Assembly (NCBI GenBank): GCA_900542325.1
Contig: UQMY01000041.1
Span: 1 to 18,741, forward strand
Length of the DNA stretch: 18,741 nucleotides
DNA from: an uncultured Collinsella sp.
GTDB lineage: Bacteria; Actinomycetota; Coriobacteriia; Coriobacteriales; Coriobacteriaceae
Direction: 5' to 3'
The notes under the pieces: model-generated
What the model was told of the DNA's origin: nothing
Database searches by the model: none
The model's input: the letters and a program-made list of their open reading frames with translations, nothing else
Made by a program: the position numbers and the translations under genes
Shown here: in pieces, positions 9,101 through 16,398 of the stretch
Position numbering within the stretch: position 1 is the stretch's first letter
How the letters are laid out: every line of letters starts with the position of its first letter

Positions 9101-10894
9101 GTAGACGGCACGGAAACGGCGGGTCTTAAAGCCAACACGGTCAATCGCGCAAATGCGGTCGAACTCCTCCTCGTTGAGCAACGGGCGCTCCAAGCGCACC
9201 AGCTGGCAGGCCGTACGAGAGTCCTCGAGCAGGTTGCCGTGGTTGCCCAGGTAGAGCGTGGTCGAGGTGACCATATGCTCGCGAAGGGCGTCGATGGGCG
9301 GGTTCGTGACCTGAGCGAACAGCTGATAGAAATAGTCGTAGAAGGAGCGCGTCTTCTTGGACAGGCAGGCCAGCGGCGCATCGATGCCCATCGAGGCGAG
9401 CGGCGCCTTGCCCTGCTGGGCCATGGGACGCACGACCTCGTCAACATCATCCCAGTGATACCCGAGCTTAGCCATGCGCACGGCGGCGGGTACCTCGGCG
9501 TCCTCGGCGGGCGTCGCCGCGGCAGGCCTATCGAGCGCGTCGACGGTCAGTGTCTCCTCGGCAATCCAGTCGCGGTAGGGCTTCTCCTTGGCATAGCGGG
9601 CGCGCAGCTCGTCGTTGTAGATCACGCGGCCGCGGGCAAAATCGACCTCGAGCATCTGGCCCGGTCCCAGGCAGCCGCTCGTCAGGATGTTCTCGGGGCT
9701 CACCTCGATGGTGCCCACCTCGCTTGCCAGCATAAAGCGGCCATCGCGCGTCACGTAGTAGCGGGCGGGGCGCAAGCCGTTGCGGTCGAGGGCGGCGCCC
9801 AGCGTGCGACCGTCGGTAAAGGCGATGGCCGCCGGGCCGTCCCAGGGCTCCATGAGCATGGACTGGTAAGCGTCGTAGGCGCGGCGTTCCTCACCCAGGT
9901 TGTCGTTGTGGTCCCATGGCTCGGGCAGCAACATGGACGCGGCACGCGTGAGCGGACGGCCGTTCATGACCAAGAATTCGAGCACGTTGTCCAGAATCGC
10001 GGAGTCGGAACCCTCGCGGTTGATGATCGGCATCACGCGCTCAAGATCATGCTGCAGCACGGGGCTGTACAGGTTGGGCTCGCGGGCACGAATCCAGTTG
10101 ACGTTACCCTTGAGGGTGTTGATCTCGCCGTTGTGGATGATAAAGCGGTTGGGGTGCGCACGCTCCCAGCTGGGCGTGGTGTTGGTGGAGTAGCGCGAGT
10201 GGACGAGCGCCACGGCCGTTTTGACGGCGGCGTCGTTGAGGTCGATGAAGAAGCGGCGCATCTGCGTGGCGACCAGCATGCCCTTGTACACGATGGTGCG
10301 CGAGCTCATGGAGCACACGTAGAAGATCTTGTCTCGCAGGGCAAACTCGGCATCGGCCTTCTTTTCGATGGTGCGGCGGCACACATACAGACGGCGCTCA
10401 AAGGCATCGCCGGCGGGCGTGTCGTCCGGACGGCCCAGGAAGGCCTGCAGGATAGTGGGCATGCAGGCGCGGGCCGTCTCGCCCAGGTCGTGCGGGTCGA
10501 CGGGCACCTCGCGCCAAAAGAGCAGCGGCACGCCGGCCTCGGCACAGCCCTCCTCAAACACGCGGCGGGCATCCTCTACGCCCTTGTCGTCCTGCGGGAA
10601 GAACAGCATGGCCACGCCATAGTCGCCCTCTGCCGGCAGAATCTGACCGCACTTTTGAGCCTCCTTACGGAAAAAGTGATGCGGAACCTGGAACAGGATG
10701 CCAGCGCCATCGCCGGTATTCTTCTCGAGTCCCGTGCCGCCGCGGTGCTCCAAGTTGACCAGAATGGACAGTGCGTCGTCCAGAATCTGGTGATGGCGCT
10801 CACCGTTGATATCGGCAAGCGCGCCGATGCCACATGCATCGTGGTCGAATTCGGGGCGATAAAGGCCCTGCTGCTGAGCGGAATCTGCCTGCAT
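6197..10894 (-). CDS. gltB: Glutamate synthase large subunit
   Basis: GltB turns glutamine plus 2-oxoglutarate into two glutamates; it is the main ammonia assimilation partner of glutamine synthetase. The protein has 1565 residues. A 20-residue propeptide precedes the catalytic Cys21 (DHDACGIGALAD), which becomes the N-terminal nucleophile of the class II glutaminase domain (to about residue 430). The central domain follows, then the FMN/2-oxoglutarate synthase barrel with SPPPHHDIYSIEDLAELI and ISGHNGGSGA. The 3Fe-4S ligands are Cys1132, Cys1138 and Cys1143 (GCLMQRDCQRDTCPAG). The GXGXG beta-helix domain ends the protein. The last 25 or so residues are an Ala/Val-rich tail unusual for the family. 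The ATG at 10894 has a GAGGAGGAT ribosome binding site. The opposite strand is also open over the entire gene; this is a high-GC artefact. Confidence 0.98.
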   Translation of the reverse strand: MQADSAQQQGLYRPEFDHDACGIGALADINGERHHQILDDALSILVNLEHRGGTGLEKNTGDGAGILFQVPHHFFRKEAQKCGQILPAEGDYGVAMLFFPQDDKGVEDARRVFEEGCAEAGVPLLFWREVPVDPHDLGETARACMPTILQAFLGRPDDTPAGDAFERRLYVCRRTIEKKADAEFALRDKIFYVCSMSSRTIVYKGMLVATQMRRFFIDLNDAAVKTAVALVHSRYSTNTTPSWERAHPNRFIIHNGEINTLKGNVNWIRAREPNLYSPVLQHDLERVMPIINREGSDSAILDNVLEFLVMNGRPLTRAASMLLPEPWDHNDNLGEERRAYDAYQSMLMEPWDGPAAIAFTDGRTLGAALDRNGLRPARYYVTRDGRFMLASEVGTIEVSPENILTSGCLGPGQMLEVDFARGRVIYNDELRARYAKEKPYRDWIAEETLTVDALDRPAAATPAEDAEVPAAVRMAKLGYHWDDVDEVVRPMAQQGKAPLASMGIDAPLACLSKKTRSFYDYFYQLFAQVTNPPIDALREHMVTSTTLYLGNHGNLLEDSRTACQLVRLERPLLNEEEFDRICAIDRVGFKTRRFRAVYRRDAGEGALQTALKQLAEDVEAAVRDGVNIVVLSDRAGAGEVPVPSLLAVGCVHNHLIRAGVRTFADIVVECGDAVSPHDFAALVGYSASGIYPYNAHACIRDLAARGDPDVTAEQGIDNYNKAATAGIVSIMSKMGISTVQSYHSAQIFEAVGFTPEFVNAYFAGTVSRVGGMGVEDVEREQNERYDAALAILKSPAPDQLPTLGLTKWRPLGGEEHLIDPQAVYLLQTACREDSYDTFKEYSARLHRTGRAVRLRDLLDFDASGRTPVSLDEVEPALNIVRRFNTGAMSYGSISKEAHECMAIAMNRLHGRSNSGEGGEDPRRETPLANGDSKNSAIKQVASARFGVTSRYLCSAFEIQIKMAQGAKPGEGGHLPGKKVYPWIAEVRQSTPGIGLISPPPHHDIYSIEDLAELIFDLKNANPGARVSVKLVSEAGVGTIATGVAKGAADKILISGHNGGSGAAARDSIWHAGLPLELGLAEAQQTLLQNGLRSRVVLEADGKLMDGTDVAVACLLGAEEFGFATMPLISMGCLMQRDCQRDTCPAGIATQNCRLRRGFRGKPEHVEHFMLFVAEQLREVMASLGFRTVDEMVGHPECLRQIEVPGNRKANLLDLSPVLASATCEFGAHIPGADGRHFLPQMAADSELDKTLDSTLFVPYTADARAHLRPIRFHADIANVNRCVGTILGNAVTKAHPEGLPAGSITIDCDGSAGQSFGAFLPRGITLNVCGDANDYFGKGLSGGEVSVRPNPHATYKFDENIIVGNVAFFGATSGRGFINGLAGQRFGVRNSGATVVVEGCGNHGCEYMTGGLALILGEVGQNFAAGMTGGVAYVFDQYGTLDARVNHESVELKAPTAGELAQIRELIQEHVDTTQSPRGIKLLYSFETMSKHFVKVIPTEYERVLAIVAASEAAGKTHAQAEELAFDIVTGRASAADVARFDVAGGVAGAVPAAASSVASTKKEA

Positions 10895-11078
10895 CGCGAT
10901 CCTCCTCTAGATATTTAGACAGTCAGTTGAATAGGCATAGTAGGAGCATCGTCGGCCCGTTGTGTTTCCCACCCGTTTCGAAACAATCGCGTAACGCACG
11001 CCCTACGAGTGGACACCGCCGACCTCAAGGGCGACAACATAGGCCCCAAGTTCGGCCTGTTAGCTCACCACTTCAAAC
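10895..11078. other. gltB upstream region with a perfect 10-bp palindrome
   Basis: This is the left part of the divergent gltB/gpmA gap. It contains GTTTCGAAAC (10975-10984), a perfect palindrome that could be an operator but could also be chance. On the minus strand a TACTAT sequence (10944-10939) could serve as the -10 of gltB; I see no good -35 for it. No gene is seen. Confidence 0.3.
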
Positions 11079-11215
11079 ATCTCAATCTGTAACAGGAAGG
11101 GCCGGCTTTGGCGGTCAGCTGTTACAAATCGAGATTTTCCATAGGACCATTTCTTCCTGTCTCGATCTGTAACACCTAGGCCCAATTTCCATCCCTCGTT
11201 GTTACAGATCGAGAC
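11079..11215. repeat. Palindromic 57-bp repeat array C (2 units, 80-bp period)
   Basis: The units are 11079-11135 and 11159-11215, separated by 23 bases. The first unit starts ATCTC and ends GAGAT, so its outermost pair has changed on both sides and still matches. The array sits between the divergent gltB and gpmA genes, 58 bases upstream of the predicted gpmA -35. Confidence 0.9.
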
Positions 11216-11272
11216 ATTTCGGCAGCCCCCTTTCACCATCCCATTCAAATACAACAATTTTGTTAGTCTTGG

Positions 11273-11301
11273 TTAACTTTTAAGCTTAAAACGGGTATCC
11301 T
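11273..11301 (+). promoter_or_regulatory. Promoter of gpmA
   Basis: TTAACT (11273-11278), a 17-base spacer and TATCCT (11296-11301) form a plausible sigma-70-type promoter 53 bases upstream of the gpmA start. The region is AT-rich against a GC-rich background. Confidence 0.6.
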
Positions 11302-11353
11302 TTGCGGCGTCAAGCAAACGGCACGCACACCGTGCCAGATCAAGGAGGCCCCT

Positions 11354-12127
11354 ATGGCGCACCAAGCAGACCAGCAGACGATGCAACTCGTCCTCATCCG
11401 TCACGGAGAGTCCGAGTGGAACAAGCTCAACCTGTTCACCGGCTGGACCGATGTTGAGCTCACCGACACGGGCCGCGAAGAAGCCGCAGCAGGCGGTCGA
11501 GCCCTCAAAGAAGCCGGTTTCGACTTTGACGTCTGCTACACTTCGCGCCTCAAGCGCGCGATCCACACCCTCAACATCGTGCTCGGCCAAATGGATCGCG
11601 AGTGGCTGCCCGTCATCAAATCCTGGAAGCTCAACGAGCGCCACTACGGAGCGTTGCAGGGTCTCAACAAGGCCGATGCCGCAGCGGAGCACGGCGACGA
11701 GCAGGTGCTCATCTGGCGCCGCTCCTTCGATGTCTGCCCGCCGGCACTCGAGCCGGACGACGCGCGCGATCCCCACACCCAGGAGCAATACCGTGATGTC
11801 GCGCCCGATCAGCTGCCCTATACCGAGTGCCTCAAGGACACGATCGCCCGCGCCTGGCCTTATTTCGAAGACGAGATTCGCCCCCAGATGCTCGCCGGCA
11901 AGCGCGTACTCATCGCCGCACACGGCAACTCCCTGCGCTCACTCGTCATGAAGCTCGAGCACCTCACGCCCGAGGAGATCCTCAAGGTCAACATCCCCAC
12001 CGGCGTGCCGCTCGTCTACACCTTCGACACCGATTTCAACGTCCTCGACAAGCGCTACATCGGCGACCCGGCGACCATCGCCGCCAAGATCGACGCCGTG
12101 GCCAATCAGGGCAAAGCGCACAAGTAG
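11354..12127 (+). CDS. gpmA: 2,3-bisphosphoglycerate-dependent phosphoglycerate mutase
   Basis: This enzyme interconverts 3- and 2-phosphoglycerate in glycolysis and gluconeogenesis, in the cytoplasm. The 257 residues match the family. His17 in LIRHGESEWN is the phosphorylated residue. Arg68, Glu95 (LNERHYGALQG) and His190 (AAHGNSLR) complete the active site. The NLFTGWTDVELT segment is typical of the cofactor-dependent type. The start ATG at 11354 has AAGGAGG five bases upstream. A few extra residues precede the usual start (family members begin near MQLVLIRHG), but the ribosome binding site supports the longer form. The Nramp gene follows after 75 bases without a clear terminator, so co-transcription is possible. 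Confidence 0.97.
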   Translation: MAHQADQQTMQLVLIRHGESEWNKLNLFTGWTDVELTDTGREEAAAGGRALKEAGFDFDVCYTSRLKRAIHTLNIVLGQMDREWLPVIKSWKLNERHYGALQGLNKADAAAEHGDEQVLIWRRSFDVCPPALEPDDARDPHTQEQYRDVAPDQLPYTECLKDTIARAWPYFEDEIRPQMLAGKRVLIAAHGNSLRSLVMKLEHLTPEEILKVNIPTGVPLVYTFDTDFNVLDKRYIGDPATIAAKIDAVANQGKAHK

Positions 12128-12202
12128 CCCCAACCCAAATCCGACGCGTGGCGCCGCACGACCCAGATGCGACGTCACGCCGCCCATACGCAGGAGCGCA
12201 CC

Positions 12203-13459
12203 ATGCTCAACCATCTCAAACAACATTTTGGCTCCCGACGCACCGGTGGTCACGGAGGCCTAGACATTGCGCGGCATATCGGCCCCGGGCTGCTCGTGAC
12301 CGTCGGCTTTATCGACCCGGGCAACTGGGCCTCCAATATGGCCGCGGGCTCGCAGTTTGGCTACGCGCTGCTGTGGATCGTCACGCTGTCCACGATTATG
12401 CTCATCGTGCTGCAGCACAACGCGGCGCACCTGGGTATCGCCACGGGCGCCTGCCTTGCCGAGGCCACGACACGTTACCTCCCCCGCTTCGTCGGGCGTA
12501 CGGTGCTCGCCAGCGCCTATCTCGCGACCATCGCCACCGCCATGGCCGAAGTCCTGGGCGGCGCGATTGCCCTTCAAATGCTCTTTGGGCTGCCCGTGCG
12601 CGCGGGCTGCGTCATCGTGGCGGCAGTATCGATGGCGATGCTCATGACGAGCTCCTACAAGCGCGCCGAACGCTGGATCATCGCCTTCGTGGGTGTGGTG
12701 GGACTCTCGTTTTTAGCAGAGCTCGCGCTGGTCAAAGTCGACTGGCCGCAAGCAACCGCAAGCTGGATCATCCCCAGCATGCCTGCCGACTCGGCAACGA
12801 TTATCGTGAGTGTCCTGGGTGCGGTCGTTATGCCACACAACCTTTTTCTGCACTCCGAGGTCATCCAATCCATGCACTTCGAAGGCCAAGGCGAGCAAGT
12901 TATCGAAGAACGTCTGCGCTACGAGCTCTTCGACACGCTCTTTTCGATGGGCGTGGGCTGGGCAATCAACTCGGCCATGGTCATCCTGGCCGCAACGACC
13001 TTCTTTGCGCACGGCATGGTCGTAGACGACCTCACCGTCGCAGCGGCCACGCTCTCCCCCATCTTGGGCCCGGCGAGCTCGACCATCTTTGCCGTGGCGC
13101 TGCTGTTCGCGGGACTATCGAGCAGTGTGACGGCGGGCATGGCGGCGGGCACCATCACCGCGGGCATGTTCGACGAGGAATACGACATCCACGACCGACA
13201 TTCCTCGATCGGGGTGGCGGCCTGTTTCGTCGGCGCAGTGACGGCGTGCCTGGTCGTCCCAAATCCTTTTGAAGGTCTCATCTGGAGTCAGGCGCTGCTG
13301 TCGCTTCAGCTGCCGATTACGGTCTTTGTGCTCATACGGCTCACCAGCTCACGCCGCGTCATGGGCAAATATGCCAATTCGCGCCCGCTCAACGCGCTGC
13401 TCGTAGGGATCGGTGCCATCGTGACGATTCTCGATGTCGTGTTGTTGACAGGGATGTAA
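12203..13459 (+). CDS. mntH: Nramp-family Mn(II)/Fe(II) transporter
   Basis: This is a proton-coupled divalent metal importer in the cytoplasmic membrane. The 418 residues form about 11 hydrophobic segments. Metal-site residues of the family are present: DPGN in helix 1 (Asp38, Asn41) and AVVMPHN in helix 6 (Ala207, Met210). The methionine argues for transition metals (Mn, Fe) rather than Mg. The ATG at 12203 is preferred, with AGGAG upstream; an ATG at 12167 would add 12 residues but has no ribosome binding site. No MntR or Fur site is obvious upstream. The 3' end faces the rubredoxin gene across palindrome array D. Confidence 0.92.
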   Translation: MLNHLKQHFGSRRTGGHGGLDIARHIGPGLLVTVGFIDPGNWASNMAAGSQFGYALLWIVTLSTIMLIVLQHNAAHLGIATGACLAEATTRYLPRFVGRTVLASAYLATIATAMAEVLGGAIALQMLFGLPVRAGCVIVAAVSMAMLMTSSYKRAERWIIAFVGVVGLSFLAELALVKVDWPQATASWIIPSMPADSATIIVSVLGAVVMPHNLFLHSEVIQSMHFEGQGEQVIEERLRYELFDTLFSMGVGWAINSAMVILAATTFFAHGMVVDDLTVAAATLSPILGPASSTIFAVALLFAGLSSSVTAGMAAGTITAGMFDEEYDIHDRHSSIGVAACFVGAVTACLVVPNPFEGLIWSQALLSLQLPITVFVLIRLTSSRRVMGKYANSRPLNALLVGIGAIVTILDVVLLTGM

Positions 13460-13486
13460 TGGGGCGGGGCACCTACTCAGGCAAAC

Positions 13487-13623
13487 GTCTCGATCTGTAA
13501 CATCTAGACCCGCTTTCGATGTCTAGATGTTACAGATTGAGATCTTCTTCCGGACGGTTTTGGTTTGTCTCGATCTGTAACAGGAAGACCCGTTTTGAGC
13601 CGTTAGACGTTACAGATTAAGAC
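13487..13623. repeat. Palindromic 57-bp repeat array D (2 units, 80-bp period)
   Basis: The units are 13487-13543 and 13567-13623. In the first, pairing extends into the centre (TCTAGAC facing GTCTAGA), giving 23-base arms around an 11-base loop. This is the best palindrome of all ten copies. The array lies between the convergent mntH and rubredoxin genes. Neither unit is followed by a T-run, so they are not standard terminators. Confidence 0.9.
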
Positions 13624-13691
13624 AAAAGGTCGACCGGACTCACAACAGACAGGATCGGCCAACAGCAACCGTGATCCCTTGGGGACGGAGG

Positions 13692-13727
13692 AAAAGGGCC
13701 CCGGCCGAGAATTCGACCGAGGCCCTT
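13692..13727 (-). terminator. Terminator of the rubredoxin gene
   Basis: On the minus strand AAGGGCCTCGGTCGA pairs with TCGGCCGGGGCCCTT (two G-U pairs) around a short loop, followed by TTTT. It lies 40 bases past the rubredoxin stop codon. Confidence 0.8.
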
Positions 13728-13767
13728 GGACAGAGCTATGCGTTGATACGAGCCGTGTGTCTGCGAG

Positions 13768-13911
13768 CTACTCCTCGACGAGCTCAAACTGATCGGGACC
13801 GACGCCGCAAACCGGGCACACGTAATCTTCGGGCAGCTCGGGCGTATCGACCTCAACCTCGTAACCGCAAACGACGCACACGAACTTATACGTCTTCTTC
13901 TCCTCAGCCAT
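13768..13911 (-). CDS. Rubredoxin
   Basis: This is a small one-electron carrier with a single iron held by four cysteines, acting in the cytoplasm. The 47-residue protein is MAEEKKTYKF followed by CVVCGYE (Cys12, Cys15) and CPVCGVGPDQFE (Cys32, Cys35). These are the two canonical CxxCG knuckles at the usual spacing. The start ATG at 13911 follows a GAGGAGA ribosome binding site. It lies 89 bases downstream of the flavin reductase gene on the same strand, with its own promoter between. Partners in related anaerobes are flavodiiron proteins, rubrerythrins or superoxide reductases; none is in the window. Confidence 0.97.
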   Translation of the reverse strand: MAEEKKTYKFVCVVCGYEVEVDTPELPEDYVCPVCGVGPDQFELVEE

Positions 13912-13955
13912 GATGTTCTCCTCTCGAACGTGACTGGTGATGTACTTCGCTTATT

Positions 13956-13983
13956 AGTATATGTTATCAATAATATAATGCAA
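13956..13983 (-). promoter_or_regulatory. AT-rich promoter of the rubredoxin gene with palindrome
   Basis: On the minus strand TTGCAT (13983-13978), a 16-base spacer and TATACT (13961-13956) match a sigma-70-type promoter. The -10 overlaps an imperfect inverted repeat with TTATT and AATAA ends (13951-13973). That may be a repressor site, for example for a Fur- or DtxR-type regulator, but the type cannot be told from the sequence. Confidence 0.6.
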
Positions 13984-14000
13984 GTATTTTTAAAACATTT

Positions 14001-14504
14001 CTAGCCTTGATACGAGGACGCCTTCGGAGGCGTCTTGCCCTTCAGGACCTTATGGTAGTAATCGTAGGTGAGCGGCGTCTCGTCGCTCAGGCGCTCGGCA
14101 TCCTCGACCTCGCCGATAAACAGTAGATGCGTACCCACATCCACAGTGTCGATCAAACGGCAGCTAAACAGGGCCGTCGCGTGCTCGGGCACATAGGGCA
14201 TGCCCAGAGCCGTCTCGCGGGTCTCGTATTTGGCAAACTTGTCATAATCGCTGCTGGTGCGGAACCCAAAGTTACCGATGTAGAGCATGTCGGCGGTCTG
14301 ATCGATCACGGTCAGTGCGAACGCTTTGGCCGATGCGATGACGCCCGAGGTGACGTTGTCCTTGTTCACGGCAACCGAAATGCGCGGCGGCATGGACGTC
14401 ACCTGCACCGCAGTGTTGATGACGCAGCCGGCACGCAGCCCGTCTGCCGCGGCGCTCACCACGTACAGACCGCTCGGCATGGTAAAGAACGCAGTTTTGT
14501 CCAT
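14001..14504 (-). CDS. Flavin reductase-like (FMN-binding) protein
   Basis: The 167-residue protein belongs to the flavin reductase / flavoredoxin family, which binds FMN and passes electrons from NAD(P)H or ferredoxins to acceptors. The early TMPSGLYVVSA, the middle CVINTAVQVTSMPPRISVAVNKDN and the later HLLFIGEVEDAE are typical of the split-barrel fold. The ATG at 14504 with GGGGAG upstream is chosen. A longer frame starting at 14573 would begin inside a terminator and is not credible. In Moorella a single protein (Hrb) joins this domain to rubredoxin; here the two are separate neighbours, which supports a shared electron path. Confidence 0.88.
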   Translation of the reverse strand: MDKTAFFTMPSGLYVVSAAADGLRAGCVINTAVQVTSMPPRISVAVNKDNVTSGVIASAKAFALTVIDQTADMLYIGNFGFRTSSDYDKFAKYETRETALGMPYVPEHATALFSCRLIDTVDVGTHLLFIGEVEDAERLSDETPLTYDYYHKVLKGKTPPKASSYQG

Positions 14505-14555
14505 AACAATCACTCCCCTAACCCGGGTTGGAACCTCATGGATGTATGTACCCAC

Positions 14556-14589
14556 AAAAAAGGCAGCGCCCATAACGGACGCCGCCTTT
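14556..14589 (-). terminator. Strong terminator downstream of smpB
   Basis: On the minus strand a 13-bp stem (arms 14577-14589 and 14559-14571, two G-U pairs and no mismatch) with a five-base loop is followed by six T. It separates smpB from the flavin reductase gene. Confidence 0.9.
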
Positions 14590-14631
14590 GAAACATATGT
14601 GTCAGAACAGTAAGAAAGATGAGACGCCCGC

Positions 14632-14699
14632 AGTTGCGGTGAAATAGGGACTGAATAGCCCCCTCAAACAGGCAAACCAGTCCGTATTCCACCGCAACT
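14632..14699. repeat. Long hairpin repeat between smpB and its terminator
   Basis: AGTTGCGGTGAAATAGGGACTG (14632-14653) pairs with 14678-14699 over 22 positions with one mismatch and one G-U pair; the loop is 24 bases. It follows 12 bases after the smpB stop codon. No T-run follows it, so it is not itself a terminator. Its exactness suggests a mobile or selected element. Confidence 0.8.
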
Positions 14700-14711
14700 T
14701 ATGAAGGACGG

Positions 14712-15182
14712 TCAGCGGTTGCGTTCCTTGAGGGCGCGGTCGATCTCGCGTTGGACATCACGCTTGGCCATGTCCTCGCGCTTGTCGTAGAGCTTCTTGC
14801 CGCGACCCAGGCCCAGCAGCAGTTTTACGCGACCGTCGGTATTAAAGTAGAGCTCCAACGGAACCAGCGCATAGCCGCGGTTGCGAAGTTTGCCGTCAAG
14901 AAAGTCGATCTCCTTGCGGTGCAGCAGCAGACGGCGCCGACGGTCGGGATCGCGATTCCACACGCCACCATGGCTATAAGGGTGGATATGCAGGCCGACG
15001 AGCCAGCACTCACCGCCACGAATCAATGCAAAGGTATCGGTGATCTGGCAGGCGCGCTCGCGAATCGACTTGACCTCGGTGCCGCTCAGCTCAATACCGC
15101 ACTCAAACGTCTCATCGATAAAGTACTCGTGATGTGCCGAGCGATTCTTGGAAATGAGCTTGCGCTCGCGCTTACTGGGCAT
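14712..15182 (-). CDS. smpB: SsrA-binding protein SmpB
   Basis: SmpB binds tmRNA and delivers it to stalled ribosomes for trans-translation. The 156 residues have the normal length. NRSAHHEYFI, ECGIELSGTEVKSIRE and RRRRLLLHRKEI are typical of the N-terminal barrel. GLGRGKKLYDKRE and the basic end are the tail that enters the decoding centre. The ATG at 15182 overlaps the end of the TPR gene by 11 bases and has AAGGAGG upstream, so its translation is likely coupled to that gene. No ssrA gene is visible in the window. Confidence 0.97.
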   Translation of the reverse strand: MPSKRERKLISKNRSAHHEYFIDETFECGIELSGTEVKSIRERACQITDTFALIRGGECWLVGLHIHPYSHGGVWNRDPDRRRRLLLHRKEIDFLDGKLRNRGYALVPLELYFNTDGRVKLLLGLGRGKKLYDKREDMAKRDVQREIDRALKERNR

Positions 15183-16089
15183 CGCCGGCCTCCTTGGCGC
15201 CATCGGCGTTTGAGCCCGCAGCCTCGCGCTTTGCCCTGCGCTCGGCATTAAGCTCGGCATCGCTCTCGCGCACCAGCTTGATAATCGCCGCGCATGCCTC
15301 CTCGCCCACCAGGTCGCGGGCACGGACCGTCAGACGCGCAGCCTCCTGCTTGTCGCCGTCGCTTGCAGCATCGGTCGCGCACATGATCAGGCAGATGGCG
15401 ATCTCGGCCGAAGGCGAGGTCGGCACGCCCTGCAGGGCGAGCTCACCCATCACATGGTCGTCACTCTCGTCCGCGGCATCCGGATAGGTGGTATGGATCT
15501 TGTTGAGCAGGCGCGTCGTATGCGCATCATTGGGCGCCAGGCGCAGCGCCAGACGCGCGCAGCCCACGGCAGCCGAAATGTTCTCGGTCTCGGGCCCCAA
15601 GAAGTACTGACCCAAATTGGTGTAGGCGCGTGCGGCGCACTTACCGTCGCTCGCGCGCTCCAGCACCGAGAACGAGAGCGATGCCCACTCCTGCTTGTCC
15701 TCGAGCGCGCGGAACAGCTCGGCCAAGTCCAAGCGATAGTTGCAGTTCATGGGATCCCAACGCACGGCCTGCATCAGGGCATTCCGAGCACTCACATAAT
15801 CCTGCTGGCGAATGTAGGCAAATGCCATGTCGGAGTACAGGCGGTCAAAGGGAACCTCAACCTGCACCAGCTCGCGCGGATCCTTCTCCACGCGGCGATA
15901 GGCCAGGCGCTCAAACTTGCTGTCGAAGCTAAAGTACTGGCGCTTCTCCTCCGTCTTGCACTCGGCGTCGATATACTCCTCGGCGAGCTCAACCAGGCGC
16001 TCCAACAGCGGCGTCGCCGTAGCCAGGTCGCCCTGCGCCAGATAGTTCTCGGCATACGTGATGTCTTCCAAGCTGATAGGCAGGTCCAT
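15172..16089 (-). CDS. TPR-repeat protein
   Basis: The 305-residue protein has repeated helical pairs of the tetratricopeptide type: ITYAENYLAQGDLATATPLL (about residue 10), SDMAFAYIRQQDYVSARNAL (about 86) and ARAYTNLGQYFL followed by SAAVGCARLALRLAP (about 150-185). These are protein-contact modules. The tail is charged and Ala-rich. No membrane segment or signal peptide is seen. ATG at 16089 follows GAGGAG. A possible -35 (TTGACC) lies just past the tRNA terminator. The overlap with smpB suggests a common transcript, but a link to ribosome rescue is only a guess from position. Confidence 0.8.
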   Translation of the reverse strand: MDLPISLEDITYAENYLAQGDLATATPLLERLVELAEEYIDAECKTEEKRQYFSFDSKFERLAYRRVEKDPRELVQVEVPFDRLYSDMAFAYIRQQDYVSARNALMQAVRWDPMNCNYRLDLAELFRALEDKQEWASLSFSVLERASDGKCAARAYTNLGQYFLGPETENISAAVGCARLALRLAPNDAHTTRLLNKIHTTYPDAADESDDHVMGELALQGVPTSPSAEIAICLIMCATDAASDGDKQEAARLTVRARDLVGEEACAAIIKLVRESDAELNAERRAKREAAGSNADGAKEAGDAQ

Positions 16090-16148
16090 GACAACTCCTC
16101 GGTCCGGGCGGCAGACTCAACGCGCGCCTTAAATATCGGTCAATACAC

Positions 16149-16176
16149 AAAACCCGGGTCTCTTACGAGGCCCGGG
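16149..16176 (-). terminator. Terminator of the tRNA operon
   Basis: On the minus strand CCCGGGCCTC and GAGACCCGGG pair with one mismatch around a four-base loop, followed by TTTT. It lies 11 bases past the tRNA-Glu gene. Confidence 0.8.
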
Positions 16177-16186
16177 CGTTCAATTT

Positions 16187-16263
16187 TGGTAGCCCGTACC
16201 AGATTCGAACTGGTGATCTCCGCCTTGAGAGGGCGGCGTCCTAAACCGCTAGACGAACGGGCC
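16187..16263 (-). tRNA. tRNA-Glu (anticodon CTC)
   Basis: The 77-base gene folds as a full cloverleaf. The acceptor stem is GGCCCGT with ACGGGCT (the first pair is G-U). The anticodon stem is CCGCC/GGCGG with loop CTCTCAA, giving anticodon CTC (16227-16229) for GAG codons. GTTCGAATC is in the T-loop. The CCA end is encoded (16187-16189). Confidence 0.95.
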
Positions 16264-16280
16264 ATATGTAGCAAATGCAA

Positions 16281-16354
16281 TGGCTGGGATGGAGGGAGTC
16301 GAACCCCCATTGACGGAACCAGAATCCGCTGTCCTGCCATTAGACGACATCCCA
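16281..16354 (-). tRNA. tRNA-Gln (anticodon CTG)
   Basis: The 74-base gene has acceptor arms TGGGATG and CATCCCA, anticodon stem GCGGA/TCCGT and loop TTCTGGT. The anticodon is CTG (16320-16322), for CAG codons. GTTCGACTC lies in the T-loop and CCA is encoded. It precedes tRNA-Glu by 17 bases in one transcript. Confidence 0.95.
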
Positions 16355-16398
16355 ATGACTGCATCGCTGCGCTCGGCTGTGCCTTTGCGCAAGAAAGA

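Noticed and set aside
12167..12202. Upstream ATG for mntH
   Set aside because: No ribosome binding site, and the added residues are Arg/His-rich and unlike Nramp starts.
14505..14573. Longer start of the flavin reductase at 14573
   Set aside because: The extra codons come from the terminator hairpin at 14556-14589; the ATG at 14504 has a GGGGAG site.
14590..14711. ssrA (tmRNA) gene near smpB
   Set aside because: The sequence holds a simple long hairpin; there is no tRNA-like end (GGGG/CCA with T-loop) or tag-coding frame.
15183..15323. Longer smpB frame to 15323
   Set aside because: It reads out of frame through the end of the TPR gene; SmpB homology begins at MPSKRERK (15182).
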